This document shows positions 35,442 to 46,407 of a DNA stretch of 64,000 bases, one piece after another. Position 1 is the first letter of the stretch. Each line of letters begins with the position of its first letter. The position numbers and the translations under genes were made by a program. Below the pieces are notes generated by a model. It was not told the DNA's origin. It did no database searches and was given only the letters and a program-made list of their open reading frames with translations. The stretch is from Myxococcales bacterium (GTDB lineage Bacteria > Myxococcota_A > Polyangia > Haliangiales > Haliangiaceae), in the NCBI GenBank assembly GCA_028287135.1, contig JAQBQE010000017.1:1-64000 (forward strand), in the 5' to 3' direction.

Positions 35442-36349
35442 CCGCCGTCGGCCTCGGCAAGATCATCCTGCTCGGCGAGCATGCCGTCGTCTACGGCTAC
35501 CCTGCCCTCGCCGCTGCGCTCGATCGCGGCGTGACGATCGCGGCGGTTCCAACCCCGGCCGGCGGCTCGCTGCGGATCGACATCCCGGCATGGAGCCTCA
35601 AGGTCTCTGCGACCGACGACCATCCGGTGGCCCGCTCGCTGTGCGCGATCGCCGACGAGCTCGGCATCGGTCGCCCCACCGTGACCCTCGTCGGAGACGC
35701 ACAGATTCCTCCCGGCGCGGGACTTGGCTCGTCGGCGGCGCTCGCCGTGGCCGTGACGCGCGCCCTGCTGCTCCACGATCGGCGCAAGGCGGATCGCGCG
35801 GTCGTCGCACGTGCCGCCGATGCGAGCGAGATGCTGATGCACGGCCGATCAAGCGGTGTCGATGTCGCGCTCGCGATCGCCGGTGGCGTCGGTGTGTTCC
35901 GCAAGGCGACCGGCTTGCGCTCGTTCAAGAGCCAGCCGCTGCGCGTGCTCGTCGGGCCAAGTGGTGCACCGCGCTCGACGGCAGCGATGGTCGACAGGGT
36001 CGCGCACGAGACCCACGAGGTCGTCGATGACGCGCGGCTGCGCGAGCTCGGCGGGCTGACCGACACCGGAACCACGGCGCTGCTCGCGAGCGACCTCGTC
36101 GGGCTCGGTGCGGCCATGAACCGCGCGCACCAGATCCTCGCAGGGCTCGGCGTGTCGACCGAGCAGCTCGATGCGCTGTGCGAGGCCGCGCGCGTCACCG
36201 GTGCCCACGGCGCGAAGCTGACGGGTGCGGGTGGTGGTGGTGCGGTGATCGCGATCGCGCCGCGCGACCGCGAGCAGGCCGTGCTGAGCGAGTGGAAGAA
36301 GGCAGGCGTGACCGGGTTCGTCGCGACGATCGGAGGCGGCGTCTCGTGA
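35438..36349 (+). CDS. mvk: Mevalonate kinase
   Basis: 303 residues, GHMP kinase fold. The N-terminus GLGKIILLGEHAVVYGYPALAAALD holds the conserved KxxLxGEHxVVxGxPA region, PPGAGLGSSAALAVA (about 88-102) is the ATP-binding Gly-rich loop, and GAHGAKLTGAGGGGAVIAIAP is motif 3 near the C-terminus. HGRSSGVD holds the catalytic Asp. It phosphorylates mevalonate in the cytoplasm. The stop TGA (36347-36349) runs directly into the left arm of a foldback repeat element that separates it from the decarboxylase gene. Confidence 0.92.
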   Translation: MTAVGLGKIILLGEHAVVYGYPALAAALDRGVTIAAVPTPAGGSLRIDIPAWSLKVSATDDHPVARSLCAIADELGIGRPTVTLVGDAQIPPGAGLGSSAALAVAVTRALLLHDRRKADRAVVARAADASEMLMHGRSSGVDVALAIAGGVGVFRKATGLRSFKSQPLRVLVGPSGAPRSTAAMVDRVAHETHEVVDDARLRELGGLTDTGTTALLASDLVGLGAAMNRAHQILAGLGVSTEQLDALCEAARVTGAHGAKLTGAGGGGAVIAIAPRDREQAVLSEWKKAGVTGFVATIGGGVS

Positions 36350-36586
36350 ACGTTGACGTGAACGTCAACGTGAGCGCCACCGTCGACGATGACGTTGACC
36401 TGCTGCGTCGCCGCTGTTCGTCAGAGAGACACGTGATGCGGGTCCGTGCGCGGATGCTGGGTGTTGACGCAGCCCGAACCGGCGCAGCCCGAACTGACGC
36501 AGATTCCTCGCGCGCACGCGGCCTCTGCACGTCGAGGTCAAGGTCCACGGTGGCGTTCATGTTCACGTTCACGTCAACGTCAACGT
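36350..36586. repeat. Foldback (MITE-like) element with inverted hexamer arrays
   Basis: Left array 36352-36399: eight in-phase hexamers (GTTGAC GTGAAC GTCAAC, then GTGAGC GCCACC GTCGAC, then GATGAC GTTGAC). Right array 36531-36584, read on the minus strand, begins GTTGAC GTTGAC GTGAAC and carries the same GCCACC unit in the corresponding place, one hexamer later. The two ~50-bp arms are thus diverged inverted repeats around a ~130-bp core. The core contains a short direct repeat (GCAGCCCGAAC twice). The far left end also self-pairs perfectly (ACGTTGACGT-GA-ACGTCAACGT, 36350-36371). No transposase is present. Confidence 0.75.
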
Positions 36587-36599
36587 TTTTTGGAGAGCC

Positions 36600-37583
36600 A
36601 TGAGCACCGCGACCGCGCGCGCGTGCGCGAACATCGCGCTCGTCAAGTACTGGGGCAAGCGCGACGCCGCCCGCAACCTCCCCGCCGCGGGCAGCCTGTC
36701 GCTGACGCTCGGTGCCCTCGTCACCGAGACCACGGTCGCGTTCGATCCCGCGCTCGCCAGCGACGAGCTGAACCTCGACGGCGCGTCAGCGCGCCCTGCC
36801 GATGTCTCGCGGACCAGCGCCTTCCTCGACCTCGTCCGCGCCGAGGCCAGCATCACCACGCGCGCTCGCGTCACGAGCACGAATGACTTCCCCACGGCCT
36901 CGGGCCTGGCGTCGTCGGCATCGGGCTACGCCGCGCTCGCGGTCGCAGCCACCACGGCCGCTGGGATCACGATGTCACCCCGTGCGCTGTCGATGCTCGC
37001 TCGTCGAGGATCGGGCTCCGCGGCACGCTCGATCTTCGGCGGGTTCGTACGCATGCACGCCGGTCAGGCAGTGGACGGCAGCGATGCGTTCGCGGAGCCG
37101 ATCGTGTCGCGCCTCGCCGATCGCGTTCGCATGGTGATCGCGATCGTCGGCGGCGGAGCGCCCAAGGCGCACGGCTCGCGCGATGCCATGGATCACACCG
37201 CAGCGACCTCGCCGTTCTATCGCGCGTGGGTCGAGCTGGTGCCTCACGATCTCGCCGCCGCGGATGGCGCGCTCGCGGCCGCGGATCTCGCGACGCTCGG
37301 CACGATCGCCGAGGCGAACTCGCTGGCGATGCACGCGTCTGCGATCGCCGCACGTCCCGCGATCTGGTACTGGCAGCCGACGACGCTGGCGCTGCTGGCC
37401 GAGGTTCGCGCGCTCCGTCAGCGTGGTGCCGCTGCGTGGGCGACGATGGATGCCGGCCCGCACGTCAAGGTGCTGACCTCGATCGACGAGGCCGAGGCCG
37501 TCGCCGCCGCGCTGCGCACCGTGCCCGGCACCACCAGCGTGACGATCAGCGGCCCCGGCGGCCCGGCGACCGTGACCACCTAG
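36600..37583 (+). CDS. mvaD: Diphosphomevalonate decarboxylase
   Basis: 327 residues. GHMP fold with the MvaD-specific N-terminus ARACANIALVKYWGKRD, NLPAAGSLSLTL, the Gly/Ser loop FPTASGLASSASGYAA and motif 3 near TMDAGPHVKVL. It converts mevalonate 5-diphosphate to IPP with ATP. GGAGAG at 36592-36597 gives a clear ribosome binding site just after the right arm of the foldback element. The 3' end meets the convergent gene at a shared CTAG (37580-37583), where each strand reads TAG as its stop. Confidence 0.93.
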   Translation: MSTATARACANIALVKYWGKRDAARNLPAAGSLSLTLGALVTETTVAFDPALASDELNLDGASARPADVSRTSAFLDLVRAEASITTRARVTSTNDFPTASGLASSASGYAALAVAATTAAGITMSPRALSMLARRGSGSAARSIFGGFVRMHAGQAVDGSDAFAEPIVSRLADRVRMVIAIVGGGAPKAHGSRDAMDHTAATSPFYRAWVELVPHDLAAADGALAAADLATLGTIAEANSLAMHASAIAARPAIWYWQPTTLALLAEVRALRQRGAAAWATMDAGPHVKVLTSIDEAEAVAAALRTVPGTTSVTISGPGGPATVTT

Positions 37584-39154
37584 AACTTGATCCGGACGCC
37601 GCCCATCCACTGACCTTGCTGCGCGCCCATCTGCGGCGCACCGAACCGGGTATCGAGTGCGTGCCCACCGCCGACCTGGTTCGAGTGAGAGACGAAGATG
37701 CTGACGAGCGCGTCCTTCTTGTGCTGGGACAGCGACGACAGCGAGTTGATCTTCGACTGGAACACGTCGAGCTGGAGCCGGGTCTCGAGCATCCCGCTGC
37801 CATCGACGACGCCGGCGATCGTCAGCGCGGCTCGCTCGTGCGGCGTGAACGTCAGGCTCGCGCCGAGCTGCACCGTCGACGGATGACCGCGCTCGACGGT
37901 GTAGTTGCCCCACGCGCCCGCGTAGAGATTCTTGTCGAGCCGCGTCTCGGCCGATCCGGTCAGCGAGAGATGGTCGCGCACGCCGGTGCCGCCGGTGAGG
38001 TCGAAACCCTGGATCAAGTTCGGGCTCCGCGAGCGCTCGGAGAGATCGAGCGTGGTCTGCGATCCCTTGCCGACGAGCTCCTCGTGGCGCAGCTTCGCCG
38101 ACAGATCCTGATCGGGCGTTGGATGGTGCATCACGCCGATCTCGGCGGCGTCGCGATCGGCGGTGCGTGCCAGCGAACCGGTGAGCTGGGTCTTCGGATC
38201 GAGCTGGTGCCGACCGACGAGCGAGCCGGTCGCCCGTCCTTGATCGGGCGCCGTGAGCGAGCCCTCGACGCTGGTGGTCGCATCCTTGTAGGACGCCTTC
38301 GCGCTCGTGCTGTGGGGCTCGCGCGTGATGCCGCCGGCGATCGACGACGTCGACGACAGCTGGTGCGTCGCCGCGAGGTGACCGACCGGTTGACCGCTGC
38401 CGACACCGGCCGAGATCTCCGCGGTCGTCGAGCCATCGGTCGCGCGATACGCACCGGTCGCTTCGTCGCGCGCGCCCGCCTCGGTCTGCTGGTGCCGGAG
38501 CCCCGTGGTCACGGTGCCATCCTCGACCTCCCACGGCTTGCGCGCGCCGACCTCCCAGCTATCCCCGCTCTTGTACGAGCCATGGAGCTCGCCCTGGGTC
38601 TTGCCGTCGCGCTCCCAGCCCACGGTCGCAGCCTTGTCCTTGGTGACCTTGGCGTGGATCGCGTCGTCCTCGTCGACCCGCACCGTGCTGTCGAGGCCGT
38701 TCTTGTCGACCTTTCCGGTGAAGCCGCCGTCGGCGGTGCGCCACCGCGCGCCCTGTTCCTTCTGCGATGCGACGACGTAGCCGCCCTCCGCATGGCTCGG
38801 ATCGCCGGCGACGACCTCGCGTCGCTCGATGCTCGCGCGCAGCTTCGAGCTCGCTGCCATCACCTGCTGGACATAGGCGTTGCCGAGTCGCTGCTGCAGG
38901 AACGTGATGATCGCATCGCGCTCGCTGCGGTGCGCATCGAGGATCGCCACGACCTGCTTGGGGTCCGGGACGCCGCCGCGCGCGAGCAGCGCCTGGATCG
39001 CCTGGATCCCGGTGGTGGGTGCCTTGTCGACCGCGTTCTCCCCTGCGGCCTCCCCCTGGCGTCCCTGTACAACCTCGCGCTCCTGGGTCACGGAACCAGG
39101 ATACAGGTCCCGGCCCCCGCCGTGTGGAGTATGGTCGGTGTGCGAAATCTCCAT
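37580..39154 (-). CDS. Beta-rich protein of unknown function, antisense within the mevalonate cluster
   Basis: 524 residues. Residues 1-110 are polar with a helical segment (VVAILDAHRSERDAIITFLQQRLGNAYVQQVMAAS) that resembles helices seen in eCIS/DUF4157-associated proteins of Myxococcota. Residues ~115-524 are a long series of alternating-polarity strands rich in Thr, Ser, Gly and Asp (for example TVRVDEDDAIHAKVTKDKAATVGW, EGSLTAPDQGRATGSLVGRHQL), like an outer-membrane barrel or beta-helix. The chain ends GGVRIKF, and a terminal Phe is the classical barrel signal, yet there is no signal peptide at the chosen start. I do not recognise the family. It is divergent from the phosphomevalonate kinase gene by 33 bp. 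Confidence 0.7.
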   Translation of the reverse strand: MEISHTDHTPHGGGRDLYPGSVTQEREVVQGRQGEAAGENAVDKAPTTGIQAIQALLARGGVPDPKQVVAILDAHRSERDAIITFLQQRLGNAYVQQVMAASSKLRASIERREVVAGDPSHAEGGYVVASQKEQGARWRTADGGFTGKVDKNGLDSTVRVDEDDAIHAKVTKDKAATVGWERDGKTQGELHGSYKSGDSWEVGARKPWEVEDGTVTTGLRHQQTEAGARDEATGAYRATDGSTTAEISAGVGSGQPVGHLAATHQLSSTSSIAGGITREPHSTSAKASYKDATTSVEGSLTAPDQGRATGSLVGRHQLDPKTQLTGSLARTADRDAAEIGVMHHPTPDQDLSAKLRHEELVGKGSQTTLDLSERSRSPNLIQGFDLTGGTGVRDHLSLTGSAETRLDKNLYAGAWGNYTVERGHPSTVQLGASLTFTPHERAALTIAGVVDGSGMLETRLQLDVFQSKINSLSSLSQHKKDALVSIFVSHSNQVGGGHALDTRFGAPQMGAQQGQWMGGVRIKF

Positions 39155-39187
39155 GAATCCTGCGCACGTGCTTCACAGGCGGTCGCC

Positions 39188-40159
39188 ATGCTCGATGCGA
39201 TGACGTCCTCCGCCCCCGGCAAGCTGATCCTGACCGGGGAGTACGCCGTCCTCGACGGCGCACCCGCGCTCGTGGTCGCGGTCGATCGCCGGGCGGTCGC
39301 GCGGTTCGGGACCGGTGCGCCGCGCGGCAGCTCGGCCTTCTTGCTCGCCGTCGCCACCGAGCTGTCGGCGCGGCGCGGGGCCGACGATCCGGCGGCGCGC
39401 GCCGCGTTCGAGATCGCGGTCGACTCGAGCTCGTTCTACGACGGGCTGATGAAGCTCGGCCTCGGTTCGAGCGCTGCGGTCACCGTCGCCGCCACCGCGC
39501 TCGCGCTCAGTGCAACGAGCTCGGCACCGACCGTCGACCGCGGCGAGGTGCTCGCGATCGCGAGCGCCGCCCATGCCGCGGCACAGGGGGAGCGAGGCGC
39601 GCGTGGCTCGGGTGCCGACATCGCCGCCGCCGTGCACGGCGGCACGATCGCGTTCACGTCGGGCCGCGTCGACCGCCGCCGGTGGCCTGCGTCGGTGCGA
39701 CTGATCCCGTTCTTCACAGGCGCGTCGGCCGACACCGCGAGCTTGGTCCAGCGCGTTCAGGCCGCCCGGACCGAGCGTGCGACCGAGGTCGATGCCGCGT
39801 TGACCGCGATCGGCGATGCCTCGCGCGCCGCCTGCACCGCGGTCGCCGCGCCCGCGGACCTCGCCGCCACGGCGGTGATCGGGGCGATCGCCCTCGCCGC
39901 CGCCGCCTTCGACCGCCTGGCGGTCGCCACCCGAGTGGATCTCGTACCGGACTGTGTCAGAGCCGCACGGTCGGCCATGGGTTCGTTCGGAGGAACTGCC
40001 AAGACGACCGGGGCTGGCGGCGGCGATATCGGGATCGCTGTGATCCCGGCAACAGCCGATGTATCCGCGGCGACCCGTGCGCTCATCGAAGCAGGGTGCC
40101 GACCACTGCAGCTCACCGTCGACGAGACCGGCGTGGACTTACGCCCCGACGCGTCGTAA
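39188..40159 (+). CDS. Phosphomevalonate kinase (GHMP type)
   Basis: 323 residues from the ATG at 39188 (an in-frame ATG at 39200 gives MTSSAPGKLIL and is equally plausible). The frame stays open far upstream, but that part is antisense to the beta-rich gene and was excluded. Motifs: SSAPGKLILTGEYAVLDGAPALV, the ATP loop MKLGLGSSAAVTVAATAL, RGSGADIAAAVHGG, and motif 3 KTTGAGGGDIGIAV. The LTGEYAVLDG form and the neighbourhood identify it as the ERG8-like phosphomevalonate kinase of the pathway rather than a second mevalonate kinase. It ends 14 bp before the HMG-CoA reductase gene. Confidence 0.86.
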   Translation: MLDAMTSSAPGKLILTGEYAVLDGAPALVVAVDRRAVARFGTGAPRGSSAFLLAVATELSARRGADDPAARAAFEIAVDSSSFYDGLMKLGLGSSAAVTVAATALALSATSSAPTVDRGEVLAIASAAHAAAQGERGARGSGADIAAAVHGGTIAFTSGRVDRRRWPASVRLIPFFTGASADTASLVQRVQAARTERATEVDAALTAIGDASRAACTAVAAPADLAATAVIGAIALAAAAFDRLAVATRVDLVPDCVRAARSAMGSFGGTAKTTGAGGGDIGIAVIPATADVSAATRALIEAGCRPLQLTVDETGVDLRPDAS

Positions 40160-40173
40160 ACACCTGGGTCCCC

Positions 40174-41498
<1,325 letters not shown>

Positions 41499-41502
<4 letters not shown>

Positions 41503-42458
41503 TCCAGCGACTTGGTGTCCTACGCTCGCCTGCCCTCGCGGTTCCGCTCCCCCCCTCGCTCGAGCTCGAGGCTTGCTACGGCTACTGCGAAGCCCTCGTC
41601 CGCGCGCGCCATCACAACTATCCGGTCGGCTCGATGTTCGCGCGCTCGCACCTGCGCAAGCACATCTTCGCGATGTTCGCGTTTGCACGCGTCGCCGATG
41701 ACTACGCCGACGAGGCCCAGTACGAGGGCCGCCGCGCGCGCGAGCTCGATCGTCACGAGGAGCAGCTGCACGCGGCCTATCGTGGTCACGCCGATCACCC
41801 ACTGTTCGTCGCCCTCGCCGACACCGTCGACAAGTTCGCGCTGCCGATCACCGAGTTCGCCGAGCTGATGTCGGGGATCCGGACCGACCTCGAGCGCCGC
41901 CGCTACTCGACGTTCGACGAGCTGCGCAGCTACACCCGTCAGGCTGCCGAGCCCGTCGGTCGTCTGCTGCTCTACATCGGTGGTTACCGTGCCGCCGAGC
42001 TCCACGCGTACTCCGAGGATCTGTCGAGCGCGGTCGCGATCGCGCGGCTGATCCAGGACATCCCCGCCGACTTCCAGCGCGGTCGCGTCTACATCCCGGC
42101 CGAGGACCTCCGCCACTTCGGCGTCACCGAGGCGGACATCGCGAACCGCCGCAACACGCCGGCGGTCGGTGCACTCGTTCGCTACGAGGTCGCGCGGACC
42201 CGCGCCCTGTTCGAGCGCGCACGTCCTCTGGTCGACATCGTCGGCGCCGACCTCGCGGTCGAGCTCGCGCTGACGTGGCACGGCGGCATGCGGATCCTCG
42301 ACAAGATCGATCGAGTGGGCGCGAACCTGTTCGCGGCCGAGCGCCCGTCGTTGACCACCGCCGACAAGGCGATGGTGCTGACCCGCGCGCTCGCGTGGCG
42401 TGGCGAGACGCTGCCGCCGCGCAGCTTCCACCTGCTGTCGCGCCTGCTCGATCGCTAG
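41499..42458 (+). CDS. Squalene/phytoene synthase family (HpnC-like)
   Basis: 319 residues from the ATG at 41499. Trans-isoprenyl head-to-head condensing enzyme. The first Asp-rich motif is FAFARVADDYADE and the second is LIQDIPADFQRGRVYIPAEDL, both with the Mg2+-binding Asp. The opening YCEALVRARHHNYPVGSM resembles HpnC, one of three proteins converting two farnesyl diphosphates to squalene for hopanoids; phytoene synthase is the alternative. No HpnD or HpnE is adjacent. It closes the mevalonate cluster and converges on the hybrid kinase gene 12 bp away. Confidence 0.85.
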
Positions 42459-42469
42459 ATGAGCCGAGA

Positions 42470-45400
42470 TTAGCCGAGCACCTCGCGGACCCGTCGCAGC
42501 AGGTTGTCCATCGTGATCGGCTTCTGCAGATAGGCGACCCCGGACTCGAGGATCCCGTGATGCACGATTGCATCGTCGGTGTAGCCCGACATGTAGAGGA
42601 CATTCAGCTGCGGACGCAGCGGGTGCAGTCGCTCCGCGAGCACGCGCCCGCTCATCCGCGGCATGACGACGTCTGTCAACAGGAGGTGGATCGTCGCCGT
42701 GAACTGCTCGCAGACGAGAAACGCCTCCCCCGCGTTCTGCGCCTCGAGCACCGTGTACCCGGCCCTGCGGAGGATCGTGCGTGCCAGCACGCGCACGCCG
42801 TCGTCGTCCTCGACCAGAAGAATGGTCTCCGTGCCGCCGACGGGCGCGACGCTCGCCACCGGTAGCTGCATCGTTTCCGACGCTCCCTCCGCGCGTGGCA
42901 GATAGATCTTGAACGTCGTGCCATTGCCCGGCTCGCTGTAGACCCAGATGTGTCCCTGGCTCTGATGGACGATACCGAACACCATCGCGAGGCCGAGTCC
43001 GGTGCCCTTGCCTGGACCCTTGGTCGTGAAGAACGGCTCGAAGATCTGGGCCTTGGTGGCATCGTCCATGCCGACGCCGGTGTCGCTGACCGCCAGCATC
43101 ACGTAGCGCCCGGGTTTGATGTTGACGTGCCCGCTGGCATAGCACTCGTCGAGATCGATGTTCGAGGTCTCGATCGTCAGCTTTCCTCCCGTCGGCATGG
43201 CATCGCGCGCGTTGACGACGAGGTTCATGATCACCTGCTCGATCTGACTCGCGTCCGCGAACACCCGGCGGATCGTGTTCGTCGTGAGAAGCGAGAGCTC
43301 GATGTCCTCGCCAAGGAGGCGGCGCAACATCGTCTCCAGGCTCAGCACGGTGTGGTTGAGATCGAGCACGGTCGGCTGGAGGATCTGCTGGCGGCTGAAC
43401 GCCAGGAGCTGACGGGTCACGCTGACCGCGCGCAGTCCCGCCATGTTGATCTCCTCGAGATCGTTGCGCAGCGGATCACCGGGCTTGAGCTCCTCGAGGT
43501 TCATCTGGCTGTAGCTGAGGATCACCGACATGATGTTGTTGAAGTCGTGAGCGACCCCGCCGGCGAGCCTACCGACCGCCTCCATCTTCTGCGCCTGCTG
43601 GAGCTGCTGCTGGAGCCGGCGCTTCTCGGTGACGTCCTCGGCGTGGAGCAGGACCATGTCGGGCGGCGCCGACGAGAACGTCACGTGCAGACGACGTGAC
43701 TCCCCCGTCGTCTTCATCTTGTGATCCATTTCGCTCTGCAGCACGTCGCCGCTGTCGAGGCACCGCTGCATGTCATCGATCAAGCCCGGCGACTCCGAGA
43801 AGAAGTCGCTCGCGGTGACGCCGAGATAGCTACCGATCCGTCCGTGCGTCATCCGGACCGCCGCCTCGTTGAAATCGGCGAGCACGAACTGTCGAATCCC
43901 CGCGAGGGCGCCCCGCCGCCACACGAACGTCGGAACCGGCACGCCGTGGAACTGGGCGCGGATTCGCTGCTCGGCAAGCGTCTCATCGGTCACGTCCACG
44001 CCATGAAGGAACACGCCGGTCCGTGCTCCATCGGCCTCGACAAGCGCCTGGTACATCAAGCTGAGGTAGCGCTGCTCGAGGTTGCCGGATCGCAGGACCT
44101 GCGCTGGCATTCGCTTGCCGACGAATGGCTCACCGGTGCGGTAGACGCGTTCAATTGCCTCGTGGAAGCCCTGGCCGCGAACCTCGGGGACCGCATCGAT
44201 CGCGCGCTTGCCGATCACGTCCCGTTGGCCCACCGTCTCGTAGAATGCCTCGTTGGCGAACTCGATGACGTGGTCGTCTCCGCGCATCACGGCGATGAAC
44301 GCAGGCGCCTTCTCGAGGAGCGTCCCCAGCCGGCGGCGCTCGAACTCGAGCGACGCGATCAGCTGCTCGCGTTCGCGCGCCGACTCGTGACGCTCCGTGA
44401 CGTCGAGGATCACGACCACGCCACCGACGACCGTGCCGTGCTCGTCGCGGACCGGTGCGGTCGAGTTCAGGATGTGACCTCGCGTGCCGTCGAACCGCAC
44501 GACCTCGACAGCCTCGGCGACGATGGTCTCACCGGTCCGGAGCGTGCGTGCCAGCGCCCACTGGTCGGGCTCGACCGGTGCGCCGTTGGCTGGCCAGAAG
44601 CCTCGGTACTGGCCGTACTCGGACGGAGTCCGGGACATCGGTACGCGTCCTCCCCAGATCCGATCGGCAGCCGGGTTGCTCTGGACCAAGCGACCCTTCT
44701 CATCCGCGATCCACACGCCGACCGGCAGCGCCGCGAGCGTGGTCTCGAGTCTGCGCCGTTCGAGATCGGCCTCGTGCGCAGACTTCGCGATCTGGTGCTC
44801 GGCCTCGGCGTGCTGCGTGATCTCGCGCGCGATCCCGAGCATCGCCGGTTGACCGTCATGGATGAACGGGATCGAGCTGACCTCGACCCGGACCTCGCGG
44901 CCATCGCTGCGGACGAGCGCTTGTTCCACGTGCTCGATCGGAGTCCGATCCACGAGGACGGTCCTCAGCCGCTCGGCCATCTGCTGCTCGGTGCCCGGTG
45001 CTGCGAACTCGAGGAGGGAGCGTCCGATCAGCTCCTTCGGATCCGCAATGTCGAGGACGCGTGCGCTGGCGGCGTTCGCGAACGCGATCTTGTGATCGAC
45101 GTGCACGATGATCGGCGCGGGCGAGTACTCGATGAGCTGGCGACAGCGGAGCTCGCTCTCGCGGAGCTCGGCGGCGGCGGCCCGCTGCGCGGTGACATCG
45201 CGAAAATTGGCGACGAACGCGCCGACGGCCGGATTGGCGAGCAAGTGGGTCCCGGTCGCCTCGATCCAGTGCAGGGAACCGTCCGGCCACCGCACGCGGA
45301 ACTCGCTCGACGCGTGCATCGACGGATCGTCCGCGAGACGCTGCATCGCTGCATGCACTGCGGGGATGTCCTCGTCGAAGACCCACGACATCCCGATCGT

Positions 45401-45559
45401 TCCGATGAAGTCCTCGGCCGGCCGGCCGAGCACGTGCTTCGCGGACGGGCTCATGTAGAGGGTGACCCCGTGGGCCGAGAACAGCGAGATCGCCTCCTGG
45501 CTGTGCCCGAGCAGCGCCTGCAGCCACACGCCGTCGAGCGGACCGATGCCGCCGATCAC
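42470..45559 (-). CDS. Hybrid histidine kinase with multiple PAS domains and C-terminal receiver
   Basis: 1029 residues from the GTG at 45559 (GTGA overlap with the PAS gene stop); the longer open frame upstream is a shadow of that gene. About five PAS/PAC modules occupy residues 10-660, each ending in a FRDVTAQ-, IAREITQ- or ILDVTER-like strand. The H-box is [22 protein letters not shown], followed by HATPase ([36 protein letters not shown]) and a receiver with [11 protein letters not shown] and the acceptor Asp in LLLTDVVMP. No transmembrane helix, so cytoplasmic sensing. Last gene of a three-gene operon. Confidence 0.92.
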   Translation of the reverse strand: MIGGIGPLDGVWLQALLGHSQEAISLFSAHGVTLYMSPSAKHVLGRPAEDFIGTIGMSWVFDEDIPAVHAAMQRLADDPSMHASSEFRVRWPDGSLHWIEATGTHLLANPAVGAFVANFRDVTAQRAAAAELRESELRCRQLIEYSPAPIIVHVDHKIAFANAASARVLDIADPKELIGRSLLEFAAPGTEQQMAERLRTVLVDRTPIEHVEQALVRSDGREVRVEVSSIPFIHDGQPAMLGIAREITQHAEAEHQIAKSAHEADLERRRLETTLAALPVGVWIADEKGRLVQSNPAADRIWGGRVPMSRTPSEYGQYRGFWPANGAPVEPDQWALARTLRTGETIVAEAVEVVRFDGTRGHILNSTAPVRDEHGTVVGGVVVILDVTERHESAREREQLIASLEFERRRLGTLLEKAPAFIAVMRGDDHVIEFANEAFYETVGQRDVIGKRAIDAVPEVRGQGFHEAIERVYRTGEPFVGKRMPAQVLRSGNLEQRYLSLMYQALVEADGARTGVFLHGVDVTDETLAEQRIRAQFHGVPVPTFVWRRGALAGIRQFVLADFNEAAVRMTHGRIGSYLGVTASDFFSESPGLIDDMQRCLDSGDVLQSEMDHKMKTTGESRRLHVTFSSAPPDMVLLHAEDVTEKRRLQQQLQQAQKMEAVGRLAGGVAHDFNNIMSVILSYSQMNLEELKPGDPLRNDLEEINMAGLRAVSVTRQLLAFSRQQILQPTVLDLNHTVLSLETMLRRLLGEDIELSLLTTNTIRRVFADASQIEQVIMNLVVNARDAMPTGGKLTIETSNIDLDECYASGHVNIKPGRYVMLAVSDTGVGMDDATKAQIFEPFFTTKGPGKGTGLGLAMVFGIVHQSQGHIWVYSEPGNGTTFKIYLPRAEGASETMQLPVASVAPVGGTETILLVEDDDGVRVLARTILRRAGYTVLEAQNAGEAFLVCEQFTATIHLLLTDVVMPRMSGRVLAERLHPLRPQLNVLYMSGYTDDAIVHHGILESGVAYLQKPITMDNLLRRVREVLG

Positions 45560-45936
45560 GACGCCGGCTCCGCCAGGACCGGCGCGGGTGTGGGTATCTG
45601 ATCCGATAGCTCGCGAACCATGACCGCGTAGCCCTGGAGAGGGCCGCAGAGATCGACGACCGGGCGCGCAGTCACCTGCGCCCAGAAGCGTGAGCCATCG
45701 CGCCGCACCCACCACTCGGTCACCTCGTAGCGATCCTCGCCCGTCGCGAGCACCTCCTGGATCTCCGCGAGATGCCGTTCGGTCAGCGGCTGCCCGATCG
45801 CCTCGCTCGCGGAGTATCCGAGCAAGCGCTCGGCTTCGGGCGTCCAGGTCTGGACCGTGCCCGAGGTGTCGATCATCAGGATCGCATCGCCGACGTGCTC
45901 GAGCTCGGACGCCAACGTGGGCTGCGATTCACTCAT
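45556..45936 (-). CDS. Single PAS-domain protein
   Basis: 126 residues, one PAS domain with PAC strand ([59 protein letters not shown]) and no output domain. The start ATG at 45936 has GGGGAGA upstream and overlaps the REC gene stop by 8 bp. It overlaps the hybrid kinase gene at its 3' end, so it may be a detached sensor module or an adaptor for that kinase. Confidence 0.82.
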   Translation of the reverse strand: MSESQPTLASELEHVGDAILMIDTSGTVQTWTPEAERLLGYSASEAIGQPLTERHLAEIQEVLATGEDRYEVTEWWVRRDGSRFWAQVTARPVVDLCGPLQGYAVMVRELSDQIPTPAPVLAEPAS

Positions 45937-46330
45937 GACTCTCCCCTTTGCGCGGCGATGCCGCCATGGACCTCGCCAGGACATCCCCGACGCTCTGAAA
46001 CACCTCCTGCTTCGACAGCAGCGCGACGGCGCCGAGGCGATTCGCCGCTTCGATGTACGTGGGCTCGGGAAACGCCGTCATCAGGGCGATCGCCGCGCGC
46101 GGCAGCAGCCCGCGCAGAGCACTGAACGCCTGGATCCCGTTGCCATCGGGGAGATGAATGTCGAGCAACACGACATCCCAGTCGACCTCGGCAGCGCACG
46201 CGATCGCGGACCGCACATCTGCGGCCTTGCCGATCCGCGCATCAGCACGGTGGGCGAGGATGACCTCTTCGAGTCGATCGCGGATCAGCGCGTAGTCGTC
46301 GATGATCAAGACCCGAGGCCCCACACTCAC
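45929..46330 (-). CDS. Stand-alone receiver-domain protein
   Basis: 133 residues, a CheY-like receiver with IDD acid pocket and phospho-acceptor Asp57 in LLDIHLPDGNG, and conserved Thr/Lys equivalents in ALMTAF and LLSKQE. No output domain. The start is GTG at 46330 (GTG at 46324 also possible). It is first in the operon REC, PAS, hybrid kinase. An 18-bp palindrome (46388-46405) lies 58 bp upstream and is shared with the pilus operon. Confidence 0.87.
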   Translation of the reverse strand: MSVGPRVLIIDDYALIRDRLEEVILAHRADARIGKAADVRSAIACAAEVDWDVVLLDIHLPDGNGIQAFSALRGLLPRAAIALMTAFPEPTYIEAANRLGAVALLSKQEVFQSVGDVLARSMAASPRKGESHE

Positions 46331-46387
46331 GCCGTCACTGTGGCGCGAGCGCTCACCTCACGCTGTCAGGCCCGACTACGATTCGAG

Positions 46388-46405
46388 TGTAGGGATTGCC
46401 CTACA
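46388..46405. promoter_or_regulatory. Palindromic operator candidate TGTAGGG-ATTG-CCCTACA
   Basis: A perfect 7-bp inverted repeat with a 4-bp centre, in the 77-bp gap between the NarL-type regulator stop and the REC gene. The only other GTAGGG-N4-CCCTAC noticed in the window is at 53088-53105 in front of the pilus operon. It probably binds a dimeric regulator; a hairpin after the regulator gene is the alternative, but no T-run follows. Confidence 0.65.
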
Positions 46406-46407
46406 GC

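Noticed and set aside
36400-36530. Core of the foldback element considered as a small gene
   Set aside because: Short frames on both strands are Arg/Ser-rich, lack a ribosome binding site and match no known fold.
37226-39187. Upstream extension of the phosphomevalonate kinase frame to 977 residues
   Set aside because: The extra part is antisense to the beta-rich gene and overlaps mvaD in another frame; the GHMP domain starts at 39188-39200.
46331-46407. 77-bp gap considered for a tRNA or small RNA
   Set aside because: No cloverleaf or T-loop sequence; the only structure is the 18-bp palindrome.
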